Counted from the first letter of the stretch, positions 26,348 through 37,231 are shown. The stretch is DNA of 64,000 bases from a bacterium (GCA_015075175.1 JABTUV010000007.1:62001-126000); one strand, 5' to 3'. Program-made: numbers and translations. The notes: generated by a model from the letters alone, not told the origin.

Positions 26348-28738
26348 TCACAGCTCCTCCGCGATGTGCCTCAGCTCCGCCGAACGCGCGTAGAACTCCT
26401 CCAGCGCCATCTCCCTGAGATACACAATCCCCCGACACGCGCGCAGCCCATGGTCCTCGTTGTGCACGAAAAACTCCTCCCCCAGAAACGTCTTCACCTG
26501 CTCGAACTGCTTGCATTGGATCTTCCGCGCCAGCCGCGAGAAGGGACCGTCATATTCATAGCTCGGAAACGACGCGGTCCGCTGCGTTGCGAAGCACGTG
26601 TCAAAGGCCGCCTCCATGTTGTTGAGGTGCGTCAGCGAGGTCGGCACGTACATGTTGGCCTCGGCGGGATGGAATCGGTACCACACGTTGCGATAACCCA
26701 GCACCCGCACGTCGTCGCGGCCCGACCTCGACTGGAAAATCTTCAGCGCCTCCGCCACCGCCTGAAGCACCTTGTAATGTGTGTCCGGCCCGCTGCCCTC
26801 GGGATCGAACGCGACCGTCACGATGTCCGGATTCACCTCCATCAACAGTTGGACAATCGGGGGAACGTCCCGGTCGATCCGGGGCGTCTCGGTGAAGATG
26901 TCGCCCTTGTAGAAACCCAGCCGCAGATGCCGCACCGCCTCGCCCGTGAAACCAAAATACGCCCACTTCAAGTCCGACTCCCACTCGCGCATGCGGCCCT
27001 TGATCTGCTGCACGATGGCGATGTCCTTCTTGCCCGGGTACTGCGTGCGAAAATAGTTGAGCAGCTCGCTAAGCCGCTCCTCGATATTGTCGATGTTGTC
27101 CTCTTCGTAGAGTTCAAACAGGTTCCGCAGCAGCCGGCGCGCCGTCGCCGCGGCTTTCTTGTCCTCGTGATGCCGCGAGGCGCCCTCCAGATAGAGCGCC
27201 GTATCCAGCCGCTTGGCCTTGTGGTTGGACGGATCGAAATATCCCGCCTCAAAAAGCTCCGAAAACTCGCGCCGCGACAACCGCGCCAGCAAATCCTCGA
27301 CCACCCCGTACATGTAACGGTTGGTGACGGCGTTGAATCCCGAGGTCATGTACGCGAACCAGTGTTGGGTGGTACTGCGCCGCACCAGGTTGGTGAAGTA
27401 GGGCAGATAACCCAGAATGATGTCGTCGTGATGCGGTGCGGTGTGCAGGAATCGCTTGTTCTCGATGATGCGATTGCCCAAAGCCAGCCGCGCAAGCACT
27501 TCCTCGCGCGTGCGGCGCGTCAACTCCTCGGCGGACCTGCCCGTCTTGGCCAACAGTTCCATCCCGAAGCGGCTGGCTCGGAAGTCCGCCTCGCCAAGAT
27601 TCTCGAAGGTCCTGCCGGTCGCAAGCGAGAGGTCCATCACGATGCGCAGCACGTCTTCCTCGGATGGTTCGGGCTTGCGCGAGAAATCCACCAGCGCGTG
27701 ATTGGTCAGTTGCGAGGCGGCCCCGCGCGTCAGGTAGAAGCGCGCGCGCGGCAGAAGGCCCAGAACCGAACCCGGACGCCGGTTGGAGACCGGACTCTCG
27801 AGGGTGCGCGCCACGATCCCCGCCTTGGCCTCGCCCGCCGCGATGATGATCGCCACGGCATCCCGATTGTACGTAATGGTCGACAACCCCAGCGTGATCA
27901 CGTGCTTGTTCCTGGATACCTCGATGCCTCCCAGATCGCCCGCCGCCGCCGCCTTCGTTTCATAGTTCGTCTCCGCCAGCCGCGTGGTGGAAAAAACATC
28001 CGCGCCCTTCACGTTGAACGCGATGTGCCCGTCCGGCCCGATCCCGCCCAGAAAGAACCCGATTCCTCCCATCTCCCGAATCCTGCGTTCGTAGTCGCTG
28101 CAGAACTGGTCCACCGCCTCCAGCACGCCCTGCTGGCGCTTTTCCAGGAGCGACCGCGCCTTGCGTACCCGCAGACTCAAGTCCAACGTCATGTCGGGAA
28201 AGATGTCCGCGAGCGTGTAGCCTTCCGGGATGCCGATCACGTTGGGGTCGATCAGCATGGCCCGCGCCGGGTCCATCCCGAATCCCTTTAGATAATATTT
28301 CTGCACGTAATAGTTGAAGCTGTTATGCTGGCGCGTGTCGATGGGATAGAATTCGTCGATCTGTACGAAACGCAGCCCGGCCGGGTTCGGCTTGCGCTGG
28401 AGCGAAAGTCCCATGCCTTCCAGAAGCGCCCGCGTCTCCTTGCGATCCCACGTGCGCAGATAGTATTGCACGCACTTGATGAAATACTCCGGCGTCTTGC
28501 CCGTCGGCAGCGCCACCACGCCCTCGGGATTCTCCTGCACCCACTCCAGAAACCGCGCCGCCGTCAGCCGACCCAGCGCCGGAAAGTTCTCCACCAAAAT
28601 GCTGGGAATCTTCTCTTCCGGCGGATAAATCAGCGCGTAACCGCTCCGCTCCAGCGCCACCTTTTCCACCGGAGAAAGGTGATAGATTTCGTCGTCGTCT
28701 CCCGCCACAACCTTGGACGCCGTTTGCGGCTTGGCCAT
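26348..28738 (-). CDS. NagB-like isomerase fused to a LmbE-like deacetylase
   Basis: A 796-residue cytoplasmic fusion starting at 28738 (GGAGG ten bases upstream). Residues about 50-390 are a glucosamine-6-phosphate isomerase/deaminase domain: VVALPTGKTPEYFIK, FVQIDEFYPID and GIGPDGHIAFNVKG. Here the E of FNEPG is replaced by V. Residues about 410-790 are PIG-L/LmbE-like, beginning LHTAPHHDDIILGY with the zinc-type HHDD motif. It could couple deacetylation of an N-acetylated sugar phosphate to deamination. The two-domain form occurs in several environmental phyla. The substrate differs at least in part from canonical nagB, given the altered active-site segment. Confidence 0.85.
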   Translation of the reverse strand: MAKPQTASKVVAGDDDEIYHLSPVEKVALERSGYALIYPPEEKIPSILVENFPALGRLTAARFLEWVQENPEGVVALPTGKTPEYFIKCVQYYLRTWDRKETRALLEGMGLSLQRKPNPAGLRFVQIDEFYPIDTRQHNSFNYYVQKYYLKGFGMDPARAMLIDPNVIGIPEGYTLADIFPDMTLDLSLRVRKARSLLEKRQQGVLEAVDQFCSDYERRIREMGGIGFFLGGIGPDGHIAFNVKGADVFSTTRLAETNYETKAAAAGDLGGIEVSRNKHVITLGLSTITYNRDAVAIIIAAGEAKAGIVARTLESPVSNRRPGSVLGLLPRARFYLTRGAASQLTNHALVDFSRKPEPSEEDVLRIVMDLSLATGRTFENLGEADFRASRFGMELLAKTGRSAEELTRRTREEVLARLALGNRIIENKRFLHTAPHHDDIILGYLPYFTNLVRRSTTQHWFAYMTSGFNAVTNRYMYGVVEDLLARLSRREFSELFEAGYFDPSNHKAKRLDTALYLEGASRHHEDKKAAATARRLLRNLFELYEEDNIDNIEERLSELLNYFRTQYPGKKDIAIVQQIKGRMREWESDLKWAYFGFTGEAVRHLRLGFYKGDIFTETPRIDRDVPPIVQLLMEVNPDIVTVAFDPEGSGPDTHYKVLQAVAEALKIFQSRSGRDDVRVLGYRNVWYRFHPAEANMYVPTSLTHLNNMEAAFDTCFATQRTASFPSYEYDGPFSRLARKIQCKQFEQVKTFLGEEFFVHNEDHGLRACRGIVYLREMALEEFYARSAELRHIAEEL

Positions 28739-28893
28739 CGAATCGAGTCCTCCCTGCGTGCTCGTCGTCAACGCAGCAGCATAACGGAGCGCCGGCACAA
28801 TCTCAATACTTCCTTTGTTGACGCCTACCAATGAACTCCTGCGCGCCCTCGTCCGCCGTCTTCCGCGTCCCCTGCCCGGACGCCGAGAATCCC

Positions 28894-28922
28894 TGGACAC
28901 TTTTATTACTTTGTATTACATT
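28894..28922 (+). promoter_or_regulatory. Promoter with direct-repeat operator upstream of the zinc uptake locus
   Basis: TGGACA (28894-28899) and TACATT (28917-28922) have a 17-base spacer. Two TATTAC direct repeats at 28904-28909 and 28914-28919 are spaced exactly 10 bases, one helical turn, and overlap the promoter. Ribbon-helix-helix regulators often bind such in-phase repeats, and the next gene encodes one. Confidence 0.45.
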
Positions 28923-28968
28923 CAACCCCGTAGTTGCGCAGCGTGCCGCGTTTTCGGGGGCCTCCATC

Positions 28969-29250
28969 ATGCCGAGAAAATCCGAAATCATCACCTTCAA
29001 GGCCGACGCTACCCTCCTGTCCGCCATGAAGGGCATCCTCAACCGCTCCGAGTTCATCCGCGCCGCGGTGCTTTCCGCGCTGGAGAACATCTGCCCGCTC
29101 TGCCGCGGCGCCGGGACCCTCACCCCCAAGCAGCGCGAGCACTGGGAGAACTTCGCCCGCTCCCACAGCCTCCATGAGTGCCGCGAGTGCCACGAAGTCC
29201 ATCTGGTATGCGAGAACGGCCCGCGCCCCCGTCGCGCAGCCCACCGCTAG
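28969..29250 (+). CDS. Ribbon-helix-helix (CopG-type) metal-binding regulator
   Basis: A 93-residue protein starting at ATG 28969. The N-terminus (PRKSEIITFKADATLLSAMKGI, then NRSEFIRAAVLSALEN) has the strand and two helices of a CopG/NikR-type DNA-binding domain. It is followed by two CxxC pairs, CPLCRG and CRECHEVHLVC, enough to bind one zinc ion. The gene sits 12 bases before znuA and should be in the same transcript. It is inferred to be a zinc-responsive repressor of the znuACB genes, replacing Zur. A longer frame begins at 28831 but runs through the promoter and repeat A. Confidence 0.78.
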   Translation: MPRKSEIITFKADATLLSAMKGILNRSEFIRAAVLSALENICPLCRGAGTLTPKQREHWENFARSHSLHECRECHEVHLVCENGPRPRRAAHR

Positions 29251-29262
29251 GAGGCCACGCCC

Positions 29263-30189
29263 ATGCCCGGCCTCGTCCGTCTTCTCGTCTTGACGATGCT
29301 CCTTCCGGTCTGGCTGCCGGTCGAGGCGGCTCCCATGAAAGTCGTGGTCGGCATTCTCCCGCTGGCGGATTTCGTCGCTCGCTTGGGTGCATCGCGCCTG
29401 CAAGTCGAAACCCTGGTCCCACCGGGAAGACCACCCGAACTTTTCGAGCCGTCGCCGCAGCAGTTGGCGCGGCTCGCCCAGGCTCGACTGTACGTGCGCG
29501 TCGGCCTTCTCTTCGAAGATCGCGTCCTCGCCGACGCCGCAACTCGCTATCCCAACCTGACCATCCACGACTTGCGCCAGGGCCTCGCCCTCCTGCCCAT
29601 GGACGCGCACGACCACGATCACGCCGGCCATCCCGTCGGCGCCTCCGATCCCCACGTCTGGCTCGATCCCATTCGCATGAAAACCGCCGCCGAGAAGCTC
29701 TCCGCCGCGCTCGTCCGACTCGATCCCGAAGGTGAGAGGGACTACCGGGCCGGTCTCGCCCAGCTTCAAAAGGAGCTTGACGCCATCGACGCCGAAATCC
29801 GCGAACGCCTGTCAGGTTTGTCCAACCGGCGTTTTTATGTCTTTCATCCCGCCTTCGGTTACTTCGCCGACCGTTACGGCCTGGTGCAAAGGGCGGTCGA
29901 AACGGGCGGCAAGGAACCCGGCGCCCGCCAACTGGCCGCGCTGATCGCACAAGCTCGCGCCGACCAGGCGACGACCCTCTTCGTGCAGCCGCAGTTCTCT
30001 CCGCGCAGCCTGACGGCCATCGCAAAAGCGCTGGACGCAAGCGTCGTCATCCTGGATGACCTGCCCGAAGACCTCCTGGCCAACTATCGCGACTTGGCCG
30101 ACAAGCTGGCCGCCGCCTTGGCCTCTCCCCCCTTAACAAGGGAGGCTGGGGGGGATGCTGGCGAGAGGGGGAACGACGCACGGCCATGA
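29263..30189 (+). CDS. znuA: Zinc ABC transporter substrate-binding protein
   Basis: A 308-residue periplasmic protein of the cluster A-I metal-binding family. AGGAGG precedes the ATG, and the signal peptide is MPGLVRLLVLTMLLPVWLPV. A short histidine-rich loop (DAHDHDHAGH) and SDPHVWLDP, then FHPAFGYFADRYGL, supply the metal ligands and family motifs, and point to zinc (manganese is less likely). The last 20 residues (SPPLTREAGG onward) are encoded by a CCCCCCTTAACAAGGG repeat and are probably an accidental tail. The 3' end overlaps znuC by four bases. Confidence 0.9.
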   Translation: MPGLVRLLVLTMLLPVWLPVEAAPMKVVVGILPLADFVARLGASRLQVETLVPPGRPPELFEPSPQQLARLAQARLYVRVGLLFEDRVLADAATRYPNLTIHDLRQGLALLPMDAHDHDHAGHPVGASDPHVWLDPIRMKTAAEKLSAALVRLDPEGERDYRAGLAQLQKELDAIDAEIRERLSGLSNRRFYVFHPAFGYFADRYGLVQRAVETGGKEPGARQLAALIAQARADQATTLFVQPQFSPRSLTAIAKALDASVVILDDLPEDLLANYRDLADKLAAALASPPLTREAGGDAGERGNDARP

Positions 30190-30941
30190 GCGTAATCGAA
30201 GTGCGCCAAGTCTCTTTCTCTTACGGCCCCCATCGCGTGCTGGAGGACGTCAATCTCTCCGTCCCGCAGGGTGACTTCGCCTGCCTGGTCGGGCCTAACG
30301 GCGGGGGCAAAACCACGCTGCTCAAGCTCCTGCTCGGCCTCCTGGAACCGGACGCGGGCAGCATTCGAGTATTGGGTCGATCTCCGCGAGAGGCGCGCCG
30401 GCGCATCGGCTACATGCCCCAGCACGCGCGCCTGGATCCACTCTTCCCCGCAACCGTTCTTGACGTGGTCCTCATGGGGCGTCTCGGCGCCGGGCGGACG
30501 CTGGGCGGTTACAGCCGCCGCGACTACCACCTGGCGCGCGAGGCGCTGCACCAGGTCGCCCTCGCCGATTTGGCGCATCGCTCCTTCGCCGCCCTCTCCG
30601 GCGGCCAGCAGCAGCGCGTCCTCATCGCCCGCGCCCTCGCCGGCCAACCCGACATCCTCATGCTCGACGAACCCACCTCCAGCCTGGACATGAGCGTCGA
30701 GCAGGAACTCTACGATCTCCTGCAGCGCCTCAACCAGCGATTGACCATTCTACTTGTCTCGCACGATCTGGGTTTCGTTTCGCAATTCGTCAAGACCGTG
30801 ATATGCGTCAATCGCAGGGTCGTCGCGCATCCGACCAGCAGCCTCTCCGGAGAGATGATCAATCAACTCTACGGCGCCGCCATGCACATGGTGCGCCACG
30901 ACCACGAACCCGCGGGAGGCGACCTCTCCCACCATGTCTGA
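30186..30941 (+). CDS. znuC: Zinc ABC transporter ATP-binding protein
   Basis: A 251-residue ATPase with Walker [13 protein letters not shown], the Q-loop near YMPQHARLD, signature [15 protein letters not shown], Walker [13 protein letters not shown] and the switch histidine in VSHDLGF. The ATG overlaps the znuA stop (ATGA), and the 3' end overlaps znuB by eight bases, so the three subunits are translationally coupled. It powers uptake of the metal delivered by the binding protein. Confidence 0.95.
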   Translation: MSVIEVRQVSFSYGPHRVLEDVNLSVPQGDFACLVGPNGGGKTTLLKLLLGLLEPDAGSIRVLGRSPREARRRIGYMPQHARLDPLFPATVLDVVLMGRLGAGRTLGGYSRRDYHLAREALHQVALADLAHRSFAALSGGQQQRVLIARALAGQPDILMLDEPTSSLDMSVEQELYDLLQRLNQRLTILLVSHDLGFVSQFVKTVICVNRRVVAHPTSSLSGEMINQLYGAAMHMVRHDHEPAGGDLSHHV

Positions 30942-31785
30942 GTTCTGGCGGGCGCTCTGGGCGCCTGAAAACGGCTTCCTGCGCCTGGCGCTCCTGGCGG
31001 GGATTCTGGCCGGCGTCGCCGCCAGCGTGGTCGGCAGCTACGTGGTGGTGCGGCGCATCAGCTACATCGCCGGCGGCATCTCGCACTGCGTGCTCGGCGG
31101 CATCGGCGCGGCCCAGTACCTGGCCGTCACACGCGGTTGGACCGGCGTGGATCCGCTCTGGGGCGCGCTCCTCGTGGCTCTCCTGGCCGCCGGCGTCATC
31201 GGCCTCGTCGGTCTTTTCGCCAAAGAACGAGAGGACACCGTCATCGGCGCCCTCTGGGTCGTCGGCATGGCCGCCGGCATCCTCTTCCTCGCCGCGACTC
31301 CCGGCTACAACCCCGACGTCGTGGGCATCCTCTTCGGCAACATCCTGCTCGTCTCCAAGGGCTATCTCTACGCCGTAGCCGCGTTGGACGTGACCGTCGT
31401 GCTGGTGTGCTATCTCTTCCACCGCCAGTTCATGGCCGTCTGCTTCGACGAGGAATTCGCCGCCGTGCGCGGTGTGCGGGCGCCCTTGTTCTATCTGCTT
31501 CTCCTCTTGCTCACTGCCGTGACCGTGGTCGTGCTGGTGCGCGTGGTGGGAGTGGTGCTGGTAATCGCGCTGGTGACGCTGCCGGTCGCCATCGCCGGAC
31601 ACTTTGCGCGTCGGCTGCCGGGCCTGATGGTCGGCGCCTGCGCCGTGTCCATCGTGGCGACCACGCTCGGCTTGGCGGTCAGCTACCAGCCCGACTTGCC
31701 TCCCGGCGCTACCACGGTCCTGCTTCTCGGCCTTGCCTATCTGCTCTTGGCCGTCGCCCGCCGCCTGCCCCTTTTGCGACGGTGA
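30934..31785 (+). CDS. znuB: Zinc ABC transporter permease
   Basis: A 283-residue membrane protein of the ABC-3 permease family with about eight or nine hydrophobic segments. Family features include YVVVRRISYIAGGISHCVLGG near residues 30-50 and the central ALLVALLAAGVIGLVGLF. The C-terminal half has VVLVRVVGVVLVIALVTLPVA, the coupling region typical of metal permeases. It is the last gene of the regulator-znuA-znuC-znuB unit. Confidence 0.93.
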   Translation: MSEFWRALWAPENGFLRLALLAGILAGVAASVVGSYVVVRRISYIAGGISHCVLGGIGAAQYLAVTRGWTGVDPLWGALLVALLAAGVIGLVGLFAKEREDTVIGALWVVGMAAGILFLAATPGYNPDVVGILFGNILLVSKGYLYAVAALDVTVVLVCYLFHRQFMAVCFDEEFAAVRGVRAPLFYLLLLLLTAVTVVVLVRVVGVVLVIALVTLPVAIAGHFARRLPGLMVGACAVSIVATTLGLAVSYQPDLPPGATTVLLLGLAYLLLAVARRLPLLRR

Positions 31786-32222
31786 GTCCGGGACGGCCGA
31801 CGCGCGACAGTCACCGATTCTCATCGTAATCTCAATCGTAATCTAGCACGATTTCATCGTAATCGATTATGATTACGATTCGGGAGAAAAGAAAATCCGA
31901 GTCCTCGAGTAGCGGCGCGCTGGGAAACCTACTTGGGATGCGAGATACAGCTTTGCGCCGCGTATCGAGAGGACGGCATGGACGCGAGCAGGCCGCCTTT
32001 GGAGCGGCTTTGATCGCATCCTCTGCGCGTGAGTCGAAGACTCGAAACGGAGCGTCCCTCCCTTTGCAGGCGCACCATACCACCTCCCCGACCGCCCTGA
32101 GCAGGATGGCCTGAAGCGCGCTCAGCACGAACATTCCAGCTGGAAACCTCCTTCGCTTCAGGCCATCCGTGTGGAAGGGCGACGTGTATTGCGGCGACGC
32201 CCGCCCAAGTCTCCGCCGGAAT
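31786..32222. other. Repeat-filled gap between convergent znuB and cardiolipin synthase genes
   Basis: Three repeat types and no gene. At 31824-31881, CGTAATC occurs repeatedly in direct and inverted form (CGTAATC-GATTAT-GATTACG). At 31901-31974 is hairpin B with the longest inner region: stem CGGCGC (31913-31918) with GCGCCG (31955-31960). At 32104-32118 and 32154-32168 is a perfect 15-bp inverted repeat (GGATGGCCTGAAGCG) around a CCAGCTGG palindrome. Any could terminate transcription. Confidence 0.65.
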
Positions 32223-33638
32223 TCACAGCATGGGCGAAACCAACCGGAAGACGTTCTCCAACAGGCGGCGCCGGCGGCCCCGCCGCCGAAACGCCTCCAG
32301 CACGACCGGCCGCGAGATCTTCAAGTCGCGCGCAAACGCCGCCGCCACCCGCTCGGCGATGTCCCGCCCGAACACGATCAGGTTCACCTCGAAGTTGAGC
32401 CGGAAACTGCGGATGTCCATGTTGGCGCTGCCCACCGTCGCCCACGCTCCATCCACCAGCATCACCTTGGCGTGCAGCGTGCCGTCGGGATACTCGAAGA
32501 TCTTCACCCCCGCGGCCAGCACGTCCTCGTAGTAATAGCGCCCGGCCCATTGCACCACGCGATGGTCGCAGCGCTCGGGCACGAGCAGCGTCACGTCCAC
32601 CCCGCGCCGCGCCGCCGTCATCAGCGCCAGAAGCATCGCCCGGTCGGGCACGAAGTACGGCGTGATGATCCACACGCTCTCCCTGGCCGTGGTGATGGCG
32701 GTGAAAAAAAATTCGTACATGATCTCGACGTCGCGGTCGGGGCCGCTCGCGACCACTTGCACCACGTCCTCGCCCACGGACCCCTGCTCGGGGAAGTACT
32801 CGGACCCCAGCTCCTCCCCGCAGGCGAAATACCAGTCCTCCGCGAACACCCACTGCAACTGCGTGGCCGCCGGCCCGTCTACTTGCATGTGCGCGTCCTG
32901 CCAGGGACCGTAAACCCGCGAGCGGCCCCGATATTCGTCCGCCAGGTTGAGCCCCCCGCAGAAACCGGTCCGCCCGTCGACCACGATGATCTTGCGATGG
33001 TTGCGGAGATTGAAGTTCCAGAAGCGGTTCCACTTGCGAATGGGCAGGAAAAACTCGACCCGCACGCCCGCCTCCCGCAGTCTTCGCACCAGCGCCGAGG
33101 AGAGCCGCAGGCAGCCCACGCCGTCCAAAAGCAGGCGCACCCGCACCCCCTCGCGCGCCTTCCGGCACAACACCTCGGCGAACTCTTGTCCCGTTGCGTC
33201 GGAAGCCAGGATGTAAACTGCATGTGGATATGGTGGGTCGCCCGCCGAGGGCTTCCAACGTGCGCGCGAACGCTCGTCGCTCTCCACGAACAGCGCCGTG
33301 CGGTTGCCCACGGTCAGTCGAAAAAGCACCCGTTGATCGCCAGCGACATGATGGCGCGCTGCTGATCCGTGAGCAGATCCGGCAGCCGCGACCACGGCCG
33401 CGTCTGATCGCCCGGCAGCTCGTGTCCGATCCGTCAGCCACGTACGTTGTTGCTTTCTTCATCGCCCGCCGCTCCACCCGGTTGTGGCCGATGACGAGGT
33501 AGCTCAACGCCCCCACCAGCGGCACGAGATAGAAACGCAGGCGTAGGTCGCCGCCACGTCCTTCTTGCGGAACAAGACCAGCGGGATCGCCGCCAGGTCC
33601 GCCGCGTGCACCACGATCGCCAGTTGATCCAGGTCCAA
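32223..33638 (-). CDS. Cardiolipin synthase (phospholipase D family), frameshifted
   Basis: Membrane phospholipid enzyme with two HKD motifs: NHRKIIVVDG and LHAKVMLVDG. The proposed start is TTG 33638, with GGGAGG 11 bases upstream, giving LDLDQLAIVVHAADLAAI and then FLVPLVGALSYLVIGHNRVERRAMKK, the usual two membrane segments. Between 33560 and 33200 the frame changes at least three times (for example, THHIHMQ and VYILASDATGQEF are in different frames but adjacent). The C-terminal 290 residues from FAEVLCRKAREGVR are intact. It would join two phosphatidylglycerols into cardiolipin. The breaks look like sequencing indels. Confidence 0.82.
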
Positions 33639-33947
33639 GAGTTCTTCTCCCTCCCGGCGACGCTCGGCGTAAGCCGCCTTCCACCGGGTTCCATGATACC
33701 AGGACTCGTCCCCTCTCCCTCGGCGAGTCTGGTCCTCTCCTCGCCGGCGAGTCTGGTCCCTCTCCCTCGGCGAGTCTGGTCCCCTCTCCCTCGGGAGAGG
33801 GTTAGGGTGAGGGGGATCCTGGGGAGAGCGCGCTGCATCGACGCGCCGCGCTGCCGCCCACCTTGCGCGGTTTGACAATCCTCTGAATAAGGGGCACAAT
33901 AAGCCATTGTTGCATTCACGACAAGCGGGCAGTGGGGAGCAGACCGC
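33639..33947. repeat. REP-like CCCTCTCCC repeats in a 309-base gap
   Basis: From about 33712 to 33815 there are four imperfect copies of a unit with CCCTCTCCCTCGGCGAGTC and a final CCCTCTCCCTCGGGAGAGGG hairpin. Related arrays lie at 49792-49918 and 57104-57216. The gap separates the divergent cls and addB genes. No promoter boxes stood out. Confidence 0.65.
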
Positions 33948-36900
33948 ATGGGGACCAGCTTCATCCTGGGTCGGGCGGGCATGGGCAAGACCCGCCGCTG
34001 CCTCCTGGAAATCGGACAGGCGCTGGCGGAGCGGCCGGACGGCCCGGGCCTCTTTCTCCTGGCCCCGGAACAGGCCACCTTCCAATTGGAACGCGCGCTC
34101 CTGCAAGTCTCGGGTGTTTCAGCCAGTTTCCGCGCGCAGGTCGTCAGCTTTCGACGGTTGGCCTATCGCGCCATGAGCGAGCGAGGCGCCGCCGCCTTGG
34201 ACCCCGTGGGCGGCATGGAGCGGATGCTGCTCCTGCGCCGCATTCTGATCACCCACCGGCGACAGCTGGCACGCGACGGCGCGCTCGCTCCTCGGCCCGC
34301 CCTTGCCGCCGAACTGGCCGCCAGCTTCGCCGAACTCTCCCGCCGCGGGCAATCCCCCGAATCGCTCCTGGCCGTCACGGGCGCGCCGGACCTCCCGCCC
34401 CGGCTGGGTGAGAAGCTGGCCGATCTCGCCCTCATCTGGCGCCAGTACCGCGACGCCCTCGCCCAGCGCGGACTCGACCCCGACACCACCCTCGACCGAC
34501 TTACCGACCTCATCAAAAAAAGCGACTGGGCCGCCGGCGCGCGCTTCTGGGTGGACGGCTTTTCCGGCTTCTCCCCGCAGGAGCTGGCCGTGCTGACGGC
34601 GCTCGCCGAGCGCGCCGAATCCGTCCGCGTCAGTCTCTGCCTGGATCCACAACGCTTGCGCGAATTGCCCCGAACCGCGCTCGAGCTGGACCCCACGCGG
34701 CTGTTCTATCCCACCGAGGCCACCTACCTGCAGCTGTCGGCCCTGCCGCGCTCGGGAGACGACCTCCACCTCGCCGCCGATCCCCCTCCCCGCCACGCCG
34801 AGGCCCCCGCACTGGCCCGCTTGGAGCGCGCACTGGCGCACGACGCCCGCGAAACCTTCCCCGCCGACGGGCATATCTTCGTCCACGCCTTCGCCAACCC
34901 GCGCGAGGAGATCGCCGCCGTCGCCGCCCAAATCGCCCGCCTCGTCCACGATCAGGGCTACCACTACCGCGACATCGCCGTCATTACGCGCGGCATGGAG
35001 GATTACGCCTCGCTGGCGCGATGGGTGTTCGAAGAGGCGGGCATCCCGCACTTTCTGGATCAGCGCGTTCCCTTGCGATCCCATCCCCTCATGGCCTGCG
35101 CGGTAGCGGCCCTCGCGCTGGCCACTCGTTCCTCTCGCTCCGCCCTCTCCGACCTCCTCCGAACCGGCCTTTCCGGTCTCTCTACCGCCGACGTGGATAG
35201 GCTCGATAATCACTGCTTTGCCCGCGGCGTGGATGGCTTCAATTACCTCGACAAAACCTGGCCCGCCTGCGCCGCCCGCCTTCTTTCCGATCTGCGCGCT
35301 CTCAAGACCGCCTTGCACGCCCAGCCGGCCTTGACCGGACAAGCCTTCGCCGAGGTGCTGTTCAACTTTCTCTCCTCGCGGCAGGTCCGACAAACGCTGG
35401 AGGCGTGGTGTACGGAGGCGGAGGCCGCGGGACGGCCCGCCGAGGCCGCCATGCACCGCCAGGCCTGGGAGGGTCTCCTGGACCTCCTGGACCCCGTGGC
35501 ATCGGCCCTGGGTGACGAGGCGCTGCCCCCGGACGACTGGGTCGAGCTCTTCTCGCTCGGATTGTCCGATCTCCAATGCGCGTTGGTCCCACCCTCGCTG
35601 GACCAGGTCCTGGTCGGCAGCATCGAGCGCTCGCGCCATCCCGACTTGCGCGCCGCCTTTTTCGTGGGCGCGCTGGAGGGAACGCTGCCCAAACCCCCGG
35701 GTCCGGGCGGCCTCTTCACCTCCTCGGAGCGCCGTCTGTTGGAAACGCTGGTCTGCGACGTCGGCCCGCACGCCGCCCGCCTCCTCGCAGAAGAGAATTA
35801 CCTGGCCTACATCGCCTTCACGCGCCCTTCCGAGCGCCTCTTCCTGACCTATCCCACCCACGACGCCAACGGCCGCGAGCAGGTGCACTCGCGCTGGATC
35901 GACTGGGTCCTGCAGCACGCCCCCGACGCCCAGCGCGTTCCAGACCGCGCCGCACTGGATGTCTTTCCCCGCCAACGGCTGGCCCGTTGCCTCCTCCAGT
36001 TGCGCGCGAGTACCGACCCGGAACGACATCCCGCCCTGCCCCGCCTGCGCGGACTCCTCGCCCATCCCGCCACGCGCGATCTCTCCCTCCGCGCCGTGGC
36101 CGGACTCTGGCATAACGACCAGGCCGCGCTTTCCCCCGCCGTCCTCGCCGAATTGGGACTCTCCAGCGGTCCCCTGGCCATCACTGCGCTGGAGGACTTC
36201 GGCAAATGCCCCTTCCTCCATCACGCGCAGCGGCGACTGCGCCTGGCCGAGCGGCGCCCCTTCCAGGCCGACGCGCTCGAACTGGGTCGCCTCACCCACG
36301 CCCTCCTGGAGCACTACGGCCGTCTTGTCATCGAGCGAGGCGTCGACTGGTCCAAGCGGCCGGCGGCAAGTCAGCCTGACGCTGCTCCTCCTCAGGGACG
36401 CGGCGCGCGGAATCCGACGCCGCCGAGCTCTGGCTCTCCGTCCCGCGCCATCGCTTTCTGCTCCGCCTCACGGCGCATCAGCTGTCGCGCGTGCTCGACT
36501 TCTTCCGCCGCGAGTCGGCCCGCAACGGCTTTCGCACCCGCATGGTCGAGCAGGTCTTCGACGGCGAACTGTCCTTGGAACTGCCGGCCGGCCGGTTGCC
36601 CCTGCGCGGCAAGATCGACCGGCTGGACGTGCTGGACGATCCCGGCAACACCCTGGTCCGAGTGGTGGATTACAAGAGCGGCGCGACCGCTTTTAGTCCC
36701 ATTCTGGCCGAGCGCGGCGTCAGCCTGCAACTGCCCGCCTACCTGCTGGCGGCGGCCGCGCTCGTGCCCGATGCCCGGCCCGCCGGCGCCTTTCTCCTTT
36801 CTCTTTCCCTCTCCCGCGAGAGCCGGTCCGTCCCGCGCAGCGCCGCGCCCGAACCGGGCGCCGGACTCAAACTCCGCGGCTTTCTGGACGCCGAACTGGC

Positions 36901-37231
36901 GCTCGAATTCGACCCCCAACTCGCCTCCAACCGCAAGTCCGACTTCTATCAACTGACTCTCAAGAAGGACAACGACTTAAGCCAGGATTCCGACGGACTC
37001 CTGCCCGGGCAGTTCACCGCGCTCCTCGCTCAGGTCGTGGAAACCATGCGCAAGAAGGCGGAAGAGATGTCTGCGGGGCGCATCGCTCCGGCTCCCGCCA
37101 ATCTCAATCCCAAGGACCGGGGACGTCCCAAGTTCCCCTGCACCTACTGCGCCTACGGCTCCGTCTGCCGCTACGACCGCTTTGACCCCGCCCGTGAAAT
37201 CGAAGAAGTAGAGGAGGACGACGCCGCGTGA
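33948..37231 (+). CDS. addB: AddB-like helicase/nuclease subunit (one frameshift)
   Basis: About 1094 residues. The N-terminus FILGRAGMGKTRRCLLEI is the AddB P-loop. The C-terminal nuclease has LRGKIDRLDVLDD then VVDYKSG, the D-x(n)-D-x-K core. The iron-sulfur staple is present: one cysteine in FGKCPFLHHAQRRL and three in CTYCAYGSVCRYD. A frameshift lies between 36360 and 36410; downstream reading resumes with ESDAAELWLSVPRHRF. The ATG follows GGGGAG. AddB works with AddA in resecting double-strand breaks; the next gene encodes AddA and overlaps by four bases. Confidence 0.87.

Noticed and set aside
34119-36314. 731-codon antisense frame opposite addB
   Set aside because: Composition is low-complexity Gly/Arg/Glu typical of GC shadows, and the plus strand has AddB motifs.
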